64,000 nt of DNA from Myxococcales bacterium (GCA_947483555.1 CANKMW010000032.1:1-64000); one strand, 5' to 3'; positions 45,582 to 57,251 are shown, counted from the first letter of the stretch. Numbers and translations are program-made. The notes: generated from the letters alone by a model not told the origin.

Positions 45582-48041
45582 ATGGTAGGCCGGTACCGGG
45601 TCCTGATCGCAGTCGCCGTCGGATGGGTCGGGTGCGGCGACGACCCGCCGCGCGGACCGCGACCGCTGGTCGAGGATCCGGCGCTGCAGGTCGGCTGCGC
45701 GCCGGGGCCGATCGCCGGCGCGCGCGCCAAGGTGGTGGCATGCGCGGAGGAGTTGATCGGTGGCCGGCTGGCGAGCGGGCGCATCGGCGACGTCGTGCTC
45801 GAGAACGAGCGGCTGCGCGTGATCGTACGCGGCGCCGGTGCTGGCTACTACCTGCACGGCTCGTCGGGCGGCGGCATCGTCGACGCCGCGGTGGTGGGCG
45901 GCGAGGATCTGATCAAGGAGGTCTTGCCGGTCGTGGATCTCACCGCCGGCGCCTTCGACGAGCTGGTCATCGTCGAGGCCGGCGACGACGGCGCCGCCGA
46001 GCTGGTGGTGCGCGGGCCGGCGGCCGCGCTCGACATCGTCACCGCGGCGATCGGCCGCGAGGTGCCGTCGATCATCGTCGAGCATCATTATCGGCTGGCC
46101 GCTGGCGCCGACGCGGTCGAGCTCGAGACCCACGTGTTCACGATGCCGGGCGCCGAGGTCGTCTCCCACGACGTCTACGATGCGCTGTTCATGGGCGGCC
46201 GCGCGACGGCGTTCCAGCCCGGCCGCGGCTGGGCCATGGGCCAGGGCGCGGCCGAGCTCCTCGCCACCGCCGGTACCACCTCGTCGTATGGCGTGGTGTA
46301 TCCGGCCGGTTCGCCGGATCCGCAGCTGATCGATCTGGGCGGCATCCGCATCCTGCTCGGCCCGACCATCACCGAGGCCAGCGCGTCGCGCTGGTTGGTG
46401 CTCGGCGACGGCTCGGTCTCGAGCGTCACCGGCCGGGCGTGGGCCTTGCGGGGCGTCCCGCTCGGCGTGGTGCGGGGCACCTCGGCGCCCGGGGTAGAGG
46501 TGTGGTTTCGCGATGGCGTCCGCGGCGCGCCGATCACGATCGCGCGCGCCGACGCCGCCGGTGGGTTCGCCGCCGCGGTGCCGGCGGGCGCGTACACGCT
46601 GCGCGCCGAGTCGGCCGGTCGCACCCCCGGGCCGGACGTGGCCGTGAGCGTGGCGGCCGGCGGCGAGGTCAGCGCGACGGTTCCGGCCGGTCCCGGTGGC
46701 ACGCTGGCGGTCAGCGTCCGCGACGACACCGGCGCGGCGGTCCCGGCGCGCGTGCTCAGCGAGCAGGCCGGCGGCGACCAGCGCATCGACTGGGTCGGCG
46801 CGAGCGGCGAAGCCACGGTGGCGCTACCGCCGGGGACCTGGCGGATCTCGGTGTCGCGCGGCCTCGAGTACGACGCGTTCGTGGCCAGCGCGGTGACGAT
46901 CGCCGACGGCCAGGCCACGCCGGTGGCGGTCACGCTCACCCGCGTGGTCGACACCGCCGGCTGGATCTCGCTCGACACCCACCTGCACAGCGAGCTCTCC
47001 ACCGACTCGACGTTTCCGGTCGACGATCGGCTACGCGCGGTCGCGGCCGAGGGCGTCGAGGTGCCGGTGTCGTCCGACCACGACCTCATCGTCGACTACG
47101 CGCCGATCATCGCCGACCTCGGGCTCCACGACTGGCTCGGGTCGTTGACCGGCTCGGAGACCTCGTCGCTGGTCTGGGGCCACGTCAACGCGTGGCCCCT
47201 GGCCGTCGACGACACGCGCAGCGGCGGTGGCAGTCCGCGCTGGCTGGGCCGAGCGCCCGGCGAGATCTTCGCCGCGCTTCATGGCGGCGCTGGGTCACGC
47301 ATCGTCCAGGTCAATCACCCGCGGCTGTCCAGCGACAGCCTGTTCGACGCCATCGATCTCGATCCGCGCACGCTCACCGCCGGCGCTGATCCGACCGACC
47401 TCGGGCTGCCGGCGAACGCCGATCTCTCGGATCTGAGCTTCGACGCCGTCGAGGTCGCCAACGCGCTGTCCGACGGCGACTTCGAGGAGGTGTTCGCCGA
47501 CTGGCTGGCGCTGGTCGGCGCCGGCCATCCGGCCGCGGCCACCGGCTCGAGCGACTCGCATGGTCCGTCGGGGTTTGCCGGCGAGGCCCGCACCTACGTC
47601 TGGGTTGGCAGCGGTGCCGATGACCCCGCCACCGTGAGCGACGACGCCATCGTCGACGCCATCCGAGCCCGGCACGTCGTGGTCGGCACCGGTGCGTTCG
47701 TGACCGCCGGCATCGTGACCGGCGCCGGCACGTCGCTGCCCGGCGACACGGTCGACGTCGGCGCCCAGGCCCCGATCACGATCCGCATCCGGGTCCAGGC
47801 GCCACCGTGGCAGCCGCTGGCCCGGGTTCGCATCTTCGAGGGCACCCGCGAGGCGCGGGTGATCACCCTCGATCCGGCCGACACCGCGACGATCCGCTAC
47901 GACGCCGACGTCGTCATGCCCGCCCCGCCGGCCGACACGTTCTACGTCGTGCGGGTCGACGCCGGCGGTCGCGGCGATCCGGTGCTCGGCACCCCGATGC
48001 CGGCGTTCACCAATCCCTTGTTGGTGCGCGTCGCGCCGTGA
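45582..48041 (+). CDS. Lipoprotein with PHP-type metal-dependent hydrolase domain (CehA/McbA-like)
   Basis: The 819-residue protein starts with a lipoprotein signal (LIAVAVGWVGCGDD). A beta-rich half contains carboxypeptidase-regulatory-like repeats (GAYTLRAESAGRTP; PGTWRISVSRG). The second half is a PHP/CehA domain: SLDTHLHSELSTDSTFPVDDRLRAVAAEGVEVPVSSDHDLIVDY, later IVQVNHPR and TGSSDSH, giving the metal-binding His/Asp/Glu set. Such enzymes hydrolyse phosphoesters or carbamates outside the cytoplasm. ATG 45582 follows the kinase stop codon by 5 bp. The structured repeat at 48042 starts right after its stop codon. Confidence 0.8.
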   Translation: MVGRYRVLIAVAVGWVGCGDDPPRGPRPLVEDPALQVGCAPGPIAGARAKVVACAEELIGGRLASGRIGDVVLENERLRVIVRGAGAGYYLHGSSGGGIVDAAVVGGEDLIKEVLPVVDLTAGAFDELVIVEAGDDGAAELVVRGPAAALDIVTAAIGREVPSIIVEHHYRLAAGADAVELETHVFTMPGAEVVSHDVYDALFMGGRATAFQPGRGWAMGQGAAELLATAGTTSSYGVVYPAGSPDPQLIDLGGIRILLGPTITEASASRWLVLGDGSVSSVTGRAWALRGVPLGVVRGTSAPGVEVWFRDGVRGAPITIARADAAGGFAAAVPAGAYTLRAESAGRTPGPDVAVSVAAGGEVSATVPAGPGGTLAVSVRDDTGAAVPARVLSEQAGGDQRIDWVGASGEATVALPPGTWRISVSRGLEYDAFVASAVTIADGQATPVAVTLTRVVDTAGWISLDTHLHSELSTDSTFPVDDRLRAVAAEGVEVPVSSDHDLIVDYAPIIADLGLHDWLGSLTGSETSSLVWGHVNAWPLAVDDTRSGGGSPRWLGRAPGEIFAALHGGAGSRIVQVNHPRLSSDSLFDAIDLDPRTLTAGADPTDLGLPANADLSDLSFDAVEVANALSDGDFEEVFADWLALVGAGHPAAATGSSDSHGPSGFAGEARTYVWVGSGADDPATVSDDAIVDAIRARHVVVGTGAFVTAGIVTGAGTSLPGDTVDVGAQAPITIRIRVQAPPWQPLARVRIFEGTREARVITLDPADTATIRYDADVVMPAPPADTFYVVRVDAGGRGDPVLGTPMPAFTNPLLVRVAP

Positions 48042-48143
48042 GAGATTGTGAAACATCTCGTTCCGTACAGGCGAGACCGACGTTCCTCGTCGGGTGAGCC
48101 GATCAACCAGAGACTGCGAATCGACTGATTCACAGTCTCTGAG
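48042..48143 (+). repeat. Structured intergenic element, copy B
   Basis: This is the second copy of the element at 34825. It starts directly after the PHP gene stop codon and has the same three hairpins. The long stem here is 15 bp (CAGAGACTGCGAATC with GATTCACAGTCTCTG, 48108-48141) with one C-A mismatch. Hairpin 1 has lost one base. The central part is nearly invariant between copies. It ends 30 bp from the 3' end of the convergent fabH-like gene. Confidence 0.8.
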
Positions 48144-48173
48144 CCCCGCGCCCGGTCGCCGCCGCCGGGTCGA

Positions 48174-49226
48174 TCAGAGCCGGAAGATCGCCGCGCCCCA
48201 CGTGAAGCCGGAACCGAACACCGTCGACAGCACGGTGTCGCCTTTCTTCACCTTGCCCTGCTGGCGCCAGTAGTCGATCGTGAGCGGCACGGTCGCGGCG
48301 GTGGTGTTGCCGAAGAACTGGATGGTGTTGAGGCACTTCTCGACCGGGATCTTCGCCAGCTGCGCGACCTGCTCGTTGATGCGCAGGTTGGCCTGGTGGG
48401 GCACGAACCAGTCGATGTCGTCCCAGGTCAGGCCGGTGTCGGCGAGCGCCTTCTGGGTCGCCAGGTTCATCTCGCGCACCGCGCGCACGTAGACCCGCTT
48501 GCCGTCCATGTGCGGGTACATCATCTGGTTGTGCTCGCGGTCCTTGGGGTCGTACTGGAGATACGGCGCCTTCGAGATGTCGTAGACCTTGAGGTAGAGG
48601 TTCTCGGCGCCGGTGCCGTCGGCGCCGACCTTGGTGTAGACCACGCCGGCGCGTGGATCGTCGGTCTCCTGCGGGCCCAGCACCACGGCGCCGGCGCCGT
48701 CGCCGAACAGCACCATCACGTCGCGGCCGCGGGTCGAGAAGTCGATCGAGTGGCTGTGGACCTCGGCGCCGACCAGCAGGATGCGCTTGTAGGTGCCGAT
48801 CTTGATCAACGCGTCAGCCATCTGTAGGCCGTAGACGAAGCCCGAGCACTGCTGCCGGATGTCGAAGCACGGGCAGTGGGTCTTGTCGGCGATGCCGAGC
48901 TTGCGCTGCAGGTACACGCCCGCGCCGGGGAAGTGGATGTCGGGCGAAAGGGTGGCGAAGATGATGCAGTCGATCTCGGTGGCGGCGACGCCGGCGTCGG
49001 CGAGCGCGCGGGTCGCGGCCTCGAGGCCGAGGTCGCTGGTGTAGGTGCCCTCGGCGACGAAGCGGCGCTCCTTGATGCCGGTGCGCTGCTGGATCCAGGC
49101 GTCGTCGGTCTCGGTGAGGACGGCGTCCTGGGCGACGTGGTGATCGTCCAGGTGACGGATTTCGTCGTTCTTGACCACGCGCTCGGGGACGAACGAGCCG
49201 AGACCGAGCAGCTGGGTGCGAATCAT
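48174..49226 (-). CDS. 3-oxoacyl-ACP synthase III (FabH-like)
   Basis: The 350-residue thiolase-fold enzyme has the catalytic triad of KAS III: Cys in RQQCSGFVYG, His in VPHQANLRI and Asn in FFGNTTAATVP. It would condense an acyl-CoA with malonyl-ACP to begin fatty-acid synthesis, or serve in a specialised pathway. It is somewhat longer than FabH (about 320). ATG 49226 gives MIRTQLLGLGSFVPERVVKN, a standard N-terminus; the frame upstream reads against the cytochrome gene. It stands alone, without other fab genes. Confidence 0.85.
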   Translation of the reverse strand: MIRTQLLGLGSFVPERVVKNDEIRHLDDHHVAQDAVLTETDDAWIQQRTGIKERRFVAEGTYTSDLGLEAATRALADAGVAATEIDCIIFATLSPDIHFPGAGVYLQRKLGIADKTHCPCFDIRQQCSGFVYGLQMADALIKIGTYKRILLVGAEVHSHSIDFSTRGRDVMVLFGDGAGAVVLGPQETDDPRAGVVYTKVGADGTGAENLYLKVYDISKAPYLQYDPKDREHNQMMYPHMDGKRVYVRAVREMNLATQKALADTGLTWDDIDWFVPHQANLRINEQVAQLAKIPVEKCLNTIQFFGNTTAATVPLTIDYWRQQGKVKKGDTVLSTVFGSGFTWGAAIFRL

Positions 49227-49316
49227 CCCGGCTTCGTAACGCGACCGCCCGGTGCTGCCAAGAGGCAACGCGCCGCGGGAGTGGCGTTGCCGCGGTGAAT
49301 ACGGCACGTTCCCCAC

Positions 49317-51334
<2,018 letters not shown>

Positions 51335-51338
<4 letters not shown>

Positions 51339-52021
51339 ACTGTTTTTCGGAGCCACTGCGTTTCGGGCTCCCTGGCGGACATCCCATCTGGCCGTTCGAT
51401 GCGCCGTCGGTAGGTCCCGAGATCGCGATGTTCTCGTTCGGCGACCTGCTGCTGATCGCGCAGTGTGTACGCCGTCATCAACTGTCGATACGCCGAAGCG
51501 CGTGCCGACTTGGTCGTGCCGAGCCGCAGGTACCACGGGCTCGGAGTCCACATCGACCGCGGGACGTTGGACCGACCGCTCGCCGCGTGCAGCGGCCCCG
51601 TGGACCACTCGTGGGCGAGCGGTTCCTCGACCAGACCGGCGCGGAACCCGTTCGCGTCATTGTAGAGCGTCGTCATCATGCAGTGCGCGTCGTCGGTGAT
51701 GACCTTCGACTGGAAGCGCTCCTCGAACAGCTTGCCGCTCGCCTCCAGCTCCGCGTTGCGCAGTTGCGCGAAGCGCTGGCACGCGCGCTTGACGAGCTTC
51801 GAGAGTGCCTTGGGGTCGGTCGGCGTCACGATGAGGTGCACGTGATTCGTCATCAGCGTGAGCTGATGCAGCGCGCACGTGCTGGCCCGGATGCCGCGCT
51901 CGAGGCATCGCAGCCAGAGCCAGCGCTCTTCGTTCGTGGTGAACAACCTCCGGCGGTTGTTCCCGCGCAGGTAGACGTGATGAGGGGCTCCGGCGACGAC
52001 CACACGAGGTTTTCTTGCCAT
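51335..52021 (-). CDS. REP-associated tyrosine transposase (Y1 HUH, IS200-like)
   Basis: The 228-residue protein has the HUH motif in MTNHVHLIVTP, an N-terminal RxxxxxGAPHHVYLRGNNRRRLF typical of RAYT proteins, and an upstream helix with YND as a candidate Tyr nucleophile. It would nick single-stranded DNA at hairpin ends. The gene appears intact. Its C-terminal codons overlap the 3' end of the cytochrome gene by 4 bp. Confidence 0.9.
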
Positions 52022-52122
52022 GCCAGATGTGTCGGCCGGGTGCGTCTGCGGTTGCGCCGAAACGCAATCGGTTCCAGAAGTCGAACGATCGCAACTGGTT
52101 GTGGGATAGGAGCCTGTCCCCC

Positions 52123-53751
52123 TCAGAGGGGCGGGGCTGTGGAGGCCGATGGCGGCGCGATGCGGAGCAGCGCGGCCAGGGTGGGGGCGACGGAGAGGAT
52201 GGATGCTTCGTGGCTGCGGATGAGCTGGCCGGGGACGCGGAGGATGACGGGGACGTAGCGGTTGTCAGCGCTGGGGGCATCGTGCGAGGTGCCGGTGGCG
52301 TAGGTGGTGACCAGACTGCCGTCGGTGGGCACGACGAGCAGGTCGCCGCTCTGGCCGGGGACGCGCGACCGGCAGGCGCGGGTCGAGAGATCGTCGATGC
52401 CCGCGCAGTCCGCGGGCAGGGCGTCGAGCGCGATCACGCGGGCCACCTGCGGCACGGTGGTGAGGCGGGCGGCGATCGCGTCGAGCGCGCCGGTCCGCTC
52501 GGCGGCCGGGCGCGACGCGGCGGCCGGCGACAGGTACACCATCGACGACGACACCGCGGCGATCCAGTCGCCGGTGCCCAGCACCGTGGTCGCCGCTTCC
52601 TCGGCGGCGGCTTCCAGCTCGGCCGGCGTGATGCGGCGCGACCCCGGGTGGCGGCCGCGCTCGACCAGCGGCGTCGCGCCGTGGTCACTGGTCAACAGCA
52701 CGGCGTAGCGCCGCGCACCGACGTCGCGGTCGAGCGCGTCGAGCAGCCGGCCGAGCTCGGCGTCGAGCGCGCGCTCGTGCTCGATCATCTCCCACGACTC
52801 CTGACCCCAGTTGTGTCCGACGTAGTCGTGGGCCGAGAGCGACACCACCAGCAGATCCGGCACCTCGTCGGCACCGAGGTGCTCGCCGGTGATCGCCGCG
52901 ATCGCCGTGTCGATCTCCACGCGATCGAGCAGTGGCGTGGCGCGCAGCGCGCGGGCCGGATCGGAGCTCGCGGCGAGCCGGTACGGGAACGCGGTGCCCA
53001 TGCCGTGCTCGGCGCCTTCACCGCTCGCGTCGTCGGGGATCCCGGTGCGGCGAGCCAGCATGGACGGGTCTGCCGTCGTCCACGCGTCGTCGAGCAGCGG
53101 CGCCACCGGGTGATCGCGGTCGAGGGCCAGGACCCAGGCTGGCAACGCGTCGCCGTAGGCGGTGCTCGACGTCATGCCGGCGAGCTTGGTGTCGTACCAG
53201 AGGACGACGTCGGGACGCCGTCCGCCGACCAGGCACGCGGCGCGCGGCTTGCCGCCGATCACGACCGAGCGCGCCTCGCCACCGGTCGCCGCGCGCAGGG
53301 CGTCGGCGATGCCGTCGACACGCAGCGGGCTCCCCGACGCGCCCTCGAGCCCCTCGCTCGACCGCCCCGGTAGCGGCAGGATGCGCACCGTGTCGTCGGC
53401 CTCGGCCTGGCGCTCTCGGCCCTGCTCGCGCCGCCACCATCCGTTGGCGACGATGCCGGTCACCGCTGGCGGTGCACCGGTGGCGAGCGTCGCATGGCCC
53501 GGTGCGGTGAACGTGATCGCGTACGGGTACTCGACGCGCGGGAAGATCACACCCTCATCCATGAGGCGGCGCAGCCCGTGCCGGTACAGGTCGCGCCGGG
53601 CCTCGAAGCCCCACGACGGCCACTGATCGATGACCACGAGCACCACCAGCCGCAGCGGTTGCGGCGCTGGCCTCGATGGCGGCTCCTGCGGGCTGCCGCA
53701 CGCGACCACGGCGGCGAGGGCGAGGGCGAGCGCGCGAGGACGGCGGATCAC
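52123..53751 (-). CDS. Alkaline-phosphatase-fold lipoprotein (type I phosphodiesterase/PafA-like)
   Basis: The 542-residue protein starts with a lipoprotein signal (RALALALAAVVACGS). LVVLVVIDQWPS gives the first metal Asp, and FTAPGHATLATG contains the Thr/Ser nucleophile region. LLVVSLSAHDYVGHNWG and LLTSDHGATPLVE supply the remaining metal ligands. This is the PafA/nucleotide pyrophosphatase branch of the alkaline phosphatase superfamily, which cleaves phosphate mono- or diesters outside the cell. GTG 53751 is chosen because the frame continues upstream through unrelated DNA. Confidence 0.8.
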   Translation of the reverse strand: MIRRPRALALALAAVVACGSPQEPPSRPAPQPLRLVVLVVIDQWPSWGFEARRDLYRHGLRRLMDEGVIFPRVEYPYAITFTAPGHATLATGAPPAVTGIVANGWWRREQGRERQAEADDTVRILPLPGRSSEGLEGASGSPLRVDGIADALRAATGGEARSVVIGGKPRAACLVGGRRPDVVLWYDTKLAGMTSSTAYGDALPAWVLALDRDHPVAPLLDDAWTTADPSMLARRTGIPDDASGEGAEHGMGTAFPYRLAASSDPARALRATPLLDRVEIDTAIAAITGEHLGADEVPDLLVVSLSAHDYVGHNWGQESWEMIEHERALDAELGRLLDALDRDVGARRYAVLLTSDHGATPLVERGRHPGSRRITPAELEAAAEEAATTVLGTGDWIAAVSSSMVYLSPAAASRPAAERTGALDAIAARLTTVPQVARVIALDALPADCAGIDDLSTRACRSRVPGQSGDLLVVPTDGSLVTTYATGTSHDAPSADNRYVPVILRVPGQLIRSHEASILSVAPTLAALLRIAPPSASTAPPL

Positions 53752-53813
53752 GCGGTGAAGATAGCGCGCCGCCGGTGTCGAAACCGTGGCGTCCGGCAGC
53801 GGCGTCGGCTCGC

Positions 53814-53909
53814 TCAGTCGATGGGCGGGAAGTTGTCGCACGCGGTGTCGAACAGCTCGAGCGCCGCGGTCAGCCCCATCGCCCCGGCCAAGCGAATTCG
53901 TCGAACCAC
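53814..53909 (-). CDS. Doubtful 31-residue ORF
   Basis: A GTG at 53909 opens MVRRIRLAGAMGLTAALELFDTACDNFPPID, in the 180-bp gap between the M1-type peptidase and the phosphatase. The second half looks coding-like, but no family or ribosome site is recognisable. It may be the 3' remnant of a lost gene. Confidence 0.2.
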   Translation of the reverse strand: MVRRIRLAGAMGLTAALELFDTACDNFPPID

Positions 53910-53930
53910 CGCTGTCTGCAACCGGCGCCG

Positions 53931-55298
53931 TCACGGACAGGCGCCGGCCGCCGGCACCGTGGTCGCGACCAGCCAGGCCTGGGCACAGGTGGTCGGATCG
54001 AACCCGGTGACCTCCTCGATCACGTCGAGCATGTCGCTCATCCCGGCTGCCTGGCCGGCGTGGCGGCTGTAGAAGGTGCGCAGCGCGGCGTCGAGCATCG
54101 GGCGTCCGACCCGTTGCTCGACCGCGCGATAGAAGAAGGCGCCCTTGACGTAGGGCACCCGCGAGAACAGACCGTCGTCGAGGATGTCGACCTGGCCGCA
54201 GCTCTGCGGCCAGGCCACGCCGTTGCCCTGACCGTTGCGCATCGCGTTCACCTCGGTGGTCAGCCGCGCCCACACCGGATCGGCGACCGCCGGGGTGGCG
54301 ACCTCGTCGAGGATTCGCCACATCAAGAACTCCACGGTGCCTTCGCTGAGCACGAAGTCCTCCCAGCAACGGATGCGGATGCCGTTGCCGAACCAGCCAT
54401 GCGCCGCCTCGTGCACGTTGACGCTGACGTCGGACAGCGCGCCCGCCGCCACGTGCCAGTACGGATGGTGCTCCATGCCGCCGTAGGCGCCGCCGCCCCA
54501 GTTGGCCGACACCGTGCCGACCTCGGTGCCGAATCGGTACGGTCCGAGGCGCTGCTCGAGCCAGTCGAACGCGACGCGCAGGTGAGCACCGCCGGCGGCG
54601 GCCGCCGCGGCCTCGGTGGCGCGGTGCCACACCGAGACCTGGGTGCCGGCGGTGGTCGTCCCCAGCTCGAGGCGCACGAAGTCGCCCACGATCCACGCCG
54701 CCATGTACGACGGTGCCTCGCCGAGGATCTCGGGCGGGTAGATCGCCATGCCGCTCGCCGCGCCGATGACCGCGAGGTGGAACGTCGTGCCGTCGGACGG
54801 ATCCGACCGACACGGGAAGACGTTGCCGCAGTGGTACGGCCAGGTCAGCGTGTAGCCGGCCATGGCCACGCCGTTGGAGGCGTTGTGGTAGCGCCAGCCG
54901 TAGTCGATCGTGATCACCAGCGGCTCGGTCGACGGTGGCACGCCGATGTCGAGGCGCTCGCCGATCACGCCGGTCGCGACATACTGGAGCGGCTGGTCGC
55001 CGAGCCGCACGGCGCCGATGGCGAGGTCACCGATCTCGAACGACACCCCGGTCGAGGTCGAGGGCGCCAGGGTGATGGTCGCGCGCGCGGTCCGCGCGGC
55101 GAGGTCGACGGCGAGCGTGGTGTCGACGACATCGCGGGCGAGGTCGGTCAGCGGCGGGTAGATGGCGGCATCGCCACCCGCATCGACCATGACACTGCCA
55201 GCGCCGCCGCCGCACCCCGCCACCGCCACGGCCGCCGTCATCACGGCCGTCGTCAACGCGGCGCTCCAGCTCGTCGGCGACCGCATCGACATCCGCAT
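53931..55298 (-). CDS. M1 family-like zinc aminopeptidase lipoprotein
   Basis: The 455-residue protein has a lipoprotein signal (AVMTAAVAVAGCGGG). The first half is beta-rich, as in M1 peptidases. Then comes AYGGMEHHPY in place of GAMEN, followed by HEAAHGWFGNGIRIRCWEDFVLSEG, which gives HExxH and the third zinc ligand Glu 19 residues on. The C-terminal helical part includes SRVPYVKGAFFYRAVEQRVG, also typical of M1. It should cleave peptides at the cell surface. The altered GAMEN motif may change exopeptidase specificity. Confidence 0.8.
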   Translation of the reverse strand: MRMSMRSPTSWSAALTTAVMTAAVAVAGCGGGAGSVMVDAGGDAAIYPPLTDLARDVVDTTLAVDLAARTARATITLAPSTSTGVSFEIGDLAIGAVRLGDQPLQYVATGVIGERLDIGVPPSTEPLVITIDYGWRYHNASNGVAMAGYTLTWPYHCGNVFPCRSDPSDGTTFHLAVIGAASGMAIYPPEILGEAPSYMAAWIVGDFVRLELGTTTAGTQVSVWHRATEAAAAAAGGAHLRVAFDWLEQRLGPYRFGTEVGTVSANWGGGAYGGMEHHPYWHVAAGALSDVSVNVHEAAHGWFGNGIRIRCWEDFVLSEGTVEFLMWRILDEVATPAVADPVWARLTTEVNAMRNGQGNGVAWPQSCGQVDILDDGLFSRVPYVKGAFFYRAVEQRVGRPMLDAALRTFYSRHAGQAAGMSDMLDVIEEVTGFDPTTCAQAWLVATTVPAAGACP

Positions 55299-55347
55299 GC
55301 GCGGGACCTTATCCCCGCGGTGGCCCGGCTGGTAGTACGATCGCCGC

Positions 55348-56061
55348 ATGCCTCGAGGTATCGTCGTCGCGGTCGTCGCATCGTGCTCGGTCGCCGCCTG
55401 CGCGGTCAGGCCTCCGCTATCACCGCAGCCGGCGGCGTCGACGCCACCGCCCCCGCCGCTGAACGCGCCGCCGATGTTGCCCGGCGAGACCGCCCCACCG
55501 GTGACTCGGGTCTTCCGCTTCGATGTCTCCGCCGAGCTGACGACGCCGACCGGCGAGGACTACTCCTTGGTCCACAACAGCGCGAAGGCCATCCGGCTGG
55601 GCTGGTTCGGTAGCAACCCGACCCCGAACTTCGCGGTCGGGCTGTCGAGCCGCATCGTGCTGACCGAGCCGGTGCGGGCCGACGAGACCCTGCTGTTCTT
55701 CGACATGATCGGCCTCTACCTGCGGCTCGCGGTGCCGGTCGCGCCCGGGCTCAAGGGGTTCGTCGAGGCGGACCCGAGTCTGGTCGGGATGCATGTCCGG
55801 TGCGAGAATCCCACCGACGCGCTGTGCAACGACGACGGCAACGAGTTCGTGTTGCGCGGCGGGATCACCGGTCGCGTGGGCGGGCTCTACGAGCTGGTGC
55901 CGGGCCGGCTCGACCTCAACGGCTACCTGGCGCTCGAGAAGACGATTCCCGATGACGGTGGCTGGTTCTCGATCGGCGTCGGGCTGACCGCTCACACCGG
56001 GCCGACGCACATCGAGATGAAGCGGCGCCAGCAGGCCTTGCAACAACAACGGACCCGGTAG
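55348..56061 (+). CDS. Outer-membrane-type lipoprotein, possible small beta-barrel
   Basis: The 237-residue protein has a lipoprotein signal (ASCSVAACAV), a Pro-rich linker to about residue 50, and then alternating hydrophobic strands (FRFDVSAEL, IRLGWFG, FAVGLSSRIVL, LFFDMIGLYLRLAVPV, LNGYLALEKTI, WFSIGVGLTA) of an outer-membrane barrel type. Two Cys (RCENPTDALCND) may pair. No family recognised. It is divergent from the M1-type gene (49 bp) and convergent with the copper protein gene. Confidence 0.45.
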   Translation: MPRGIVVAVVASCSVAACAVRPPLSPQPAASTPPPPPLNAPPMLPGETAPPVTRVFRFDVSAELTTPTGEDYSLVHNSAKAIRLGWFGSNPTPNFAVGLSSRIVLTEPVRADETLLFFDMIGLYLRLAVPVAPGLKGFVEADPSLVGMHVRCENPTDALCNDDGNEFVLRGGITGRVGGLYELVPGRLDLNGYLALEKTIPDDGGWFSIGVGLTAHTGPTHIEMKRRQQALQQQRTR

Positions 56062-56100
56062 CCTCAGGGATCGACCTCAGGGATCGACCTCAGGGATCGA
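56062..56100. repeat. Three 13-bp tandem repeats at convergent gene ends
   Basis: CCTCAGGGATCGA occurs three times in a row, from just behind the plus-strand lipoprotein stop codon into the last codons of the minus-strand copper protein. Each unit contains a copy of that gene's final codons and stop codon (Asp-Pro-stop), so the duplication leaves the protein intact. Confidence 0.9.
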
Positions 56101-57145
56101 CGATCGGGAAGCCGAACATCTCGCACGGGTGGGTGAACCGGACCACCTGTCCATCGTCCTCTCGGATCGAGGTGCCGGCCGGGGTCGTGCGACCGCCCCA
56201 CTTGTAGATGCTGTCGGTGAAGCCCTGGAACACGCACATCTCGCCGTCGGCGAGGCCCCAGCGCACGGTCTGGTCGGTCGGGTTGTCGAAGCGGCACGTG
56301 AAGCGCACCCCGGTGAAGCCCGCGAACGAGAACGCCGGCTCGATGCGCTGGCCGAGTGGCTCGCCGATCGCGCCGTTGCTCGACGCGATCGTCACGTCAC
56401 CATCGGGCCCACCGGTGGCGACCAGGTCGTAGCCGCGACCGAGGTCGTGGTAGTGGGGCAGGGCGTAGAACAGCTTGAAGTCGAGCGGGGTGCCGATGAT
56501 GCGCTGGTGGACCGCGGCGAGGTCGCACTCCACGGTCACGCTCGACTGCCGCTGTGCCGGCAAGGCCAGCGGTCGGTACTGGATCGCGATGGCCGCCAGC
56601 TTGGTGGTGACCTGCTCGCGCGCGATCGGCGTGATCGTGAGGGCGAGCGAGGTGGTCATCGGCTCGTCGCCGGCGTTGAGCATGTGGATGCCGGAGACGA
56701 TCTTGGCGTGGGGCGGGATCGGGATGGCGACGCCGGGCGGGAAGTCCTGGCGCTCGGTCACCGACTGCGTCGACTGCGCGAACAGGACCGCGCCGGCGCC
56801 ACCGGCGACCACCTCGTCGTAGAGCCGCGAATCGCAGTTCCAGATGCCGTCGGGTCCTGGGAAGGTGTCCTCGGGAACCCAGAACCAGTTGGAGTGATGG
56901 AAGCCGCTCTCGGTCACCAGATCGACGGCGTTGATGTACAGCGCCTCGTCGTTGCCCAGCGACGCGCTGACGCAGTCGCCGTACATCTCCTCGCCCGGAT
57001 CGAGCTCGAACGGGCCGAAGTGAATCGTGCGCGGCGCGGGCGCGGGCGGGGCGTCGTCCTCGCCGGCGCAGCCCGTCAGGCCGGCGCCGCCGCCGAGGAC
57101 GAGTGCGAACGCGAGACCGGCGAGCGAACGTGGCGACGTGATCAT
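56090..57145 (-). CDS. PHM-like copper monooxygenase-fold lipoprotein
   Basis: This 351-residue protein has a lipoprotein signal (GAGLTGC, Cys26). It shows the six copper ligands of peptidylglycine alpha-hydroxylating monooxygenase at near-identical spacing: His83 and His84 (FHHSNWFW), His154 (SGIHML), His231 and His233 (LPHYHD) and Met303 (GEMCVF), against H107, H108, H172, H242, H244 and M314 of rat PHM. Intervals are 70, 77 and 70 against 64, 70 and 70. It may hydroxylate a substrate with copper and ascorbate at the cell surface. ATG 57145 follows GGGAGGAG. Confidence 0.7.
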   Translation of the reverse strand: MITSPRSLAGLAFALVLGGGAGLTGCAGEDDAPPAPAPRTIHFGPFELDPGEEMYGDCVSASLGNDEALYINAVDLVTESGFHHSNWFWVPEDTFPGPDGIWNCDSRLYDEVVAGGAGAVLFAQSTQSVTERQDFPPGVAIPIPPHAKIVSGIHMLNAGDEPMTTSLALTITPIAREQVTTKLAAIAIQYRPLALPAQRQSSVTVECDLAAVHQRIIGTPLDFKLFYALPHYHDLGRGYDLVATGGPDGDVTIASSNGAIGEPLGQRIEPAFSFAGFTGVRFTCRFDNPTDQTVRWGLADGEMCVFQGFTDSIYKWGGRTTPAGTSIREDDGQVVRFTHPCEMFGFPIVDP

Positions 57146-57251
57146 CGGCTCCTCCCGCACGGAACCTAGTCTAGTCGACCGTCCCTGCCAAGGGAAATGT
57201 TGACCAAGTGGTCATTGTATTGACGTCCCGACGGCGGGCGGGCCAGGTAGG

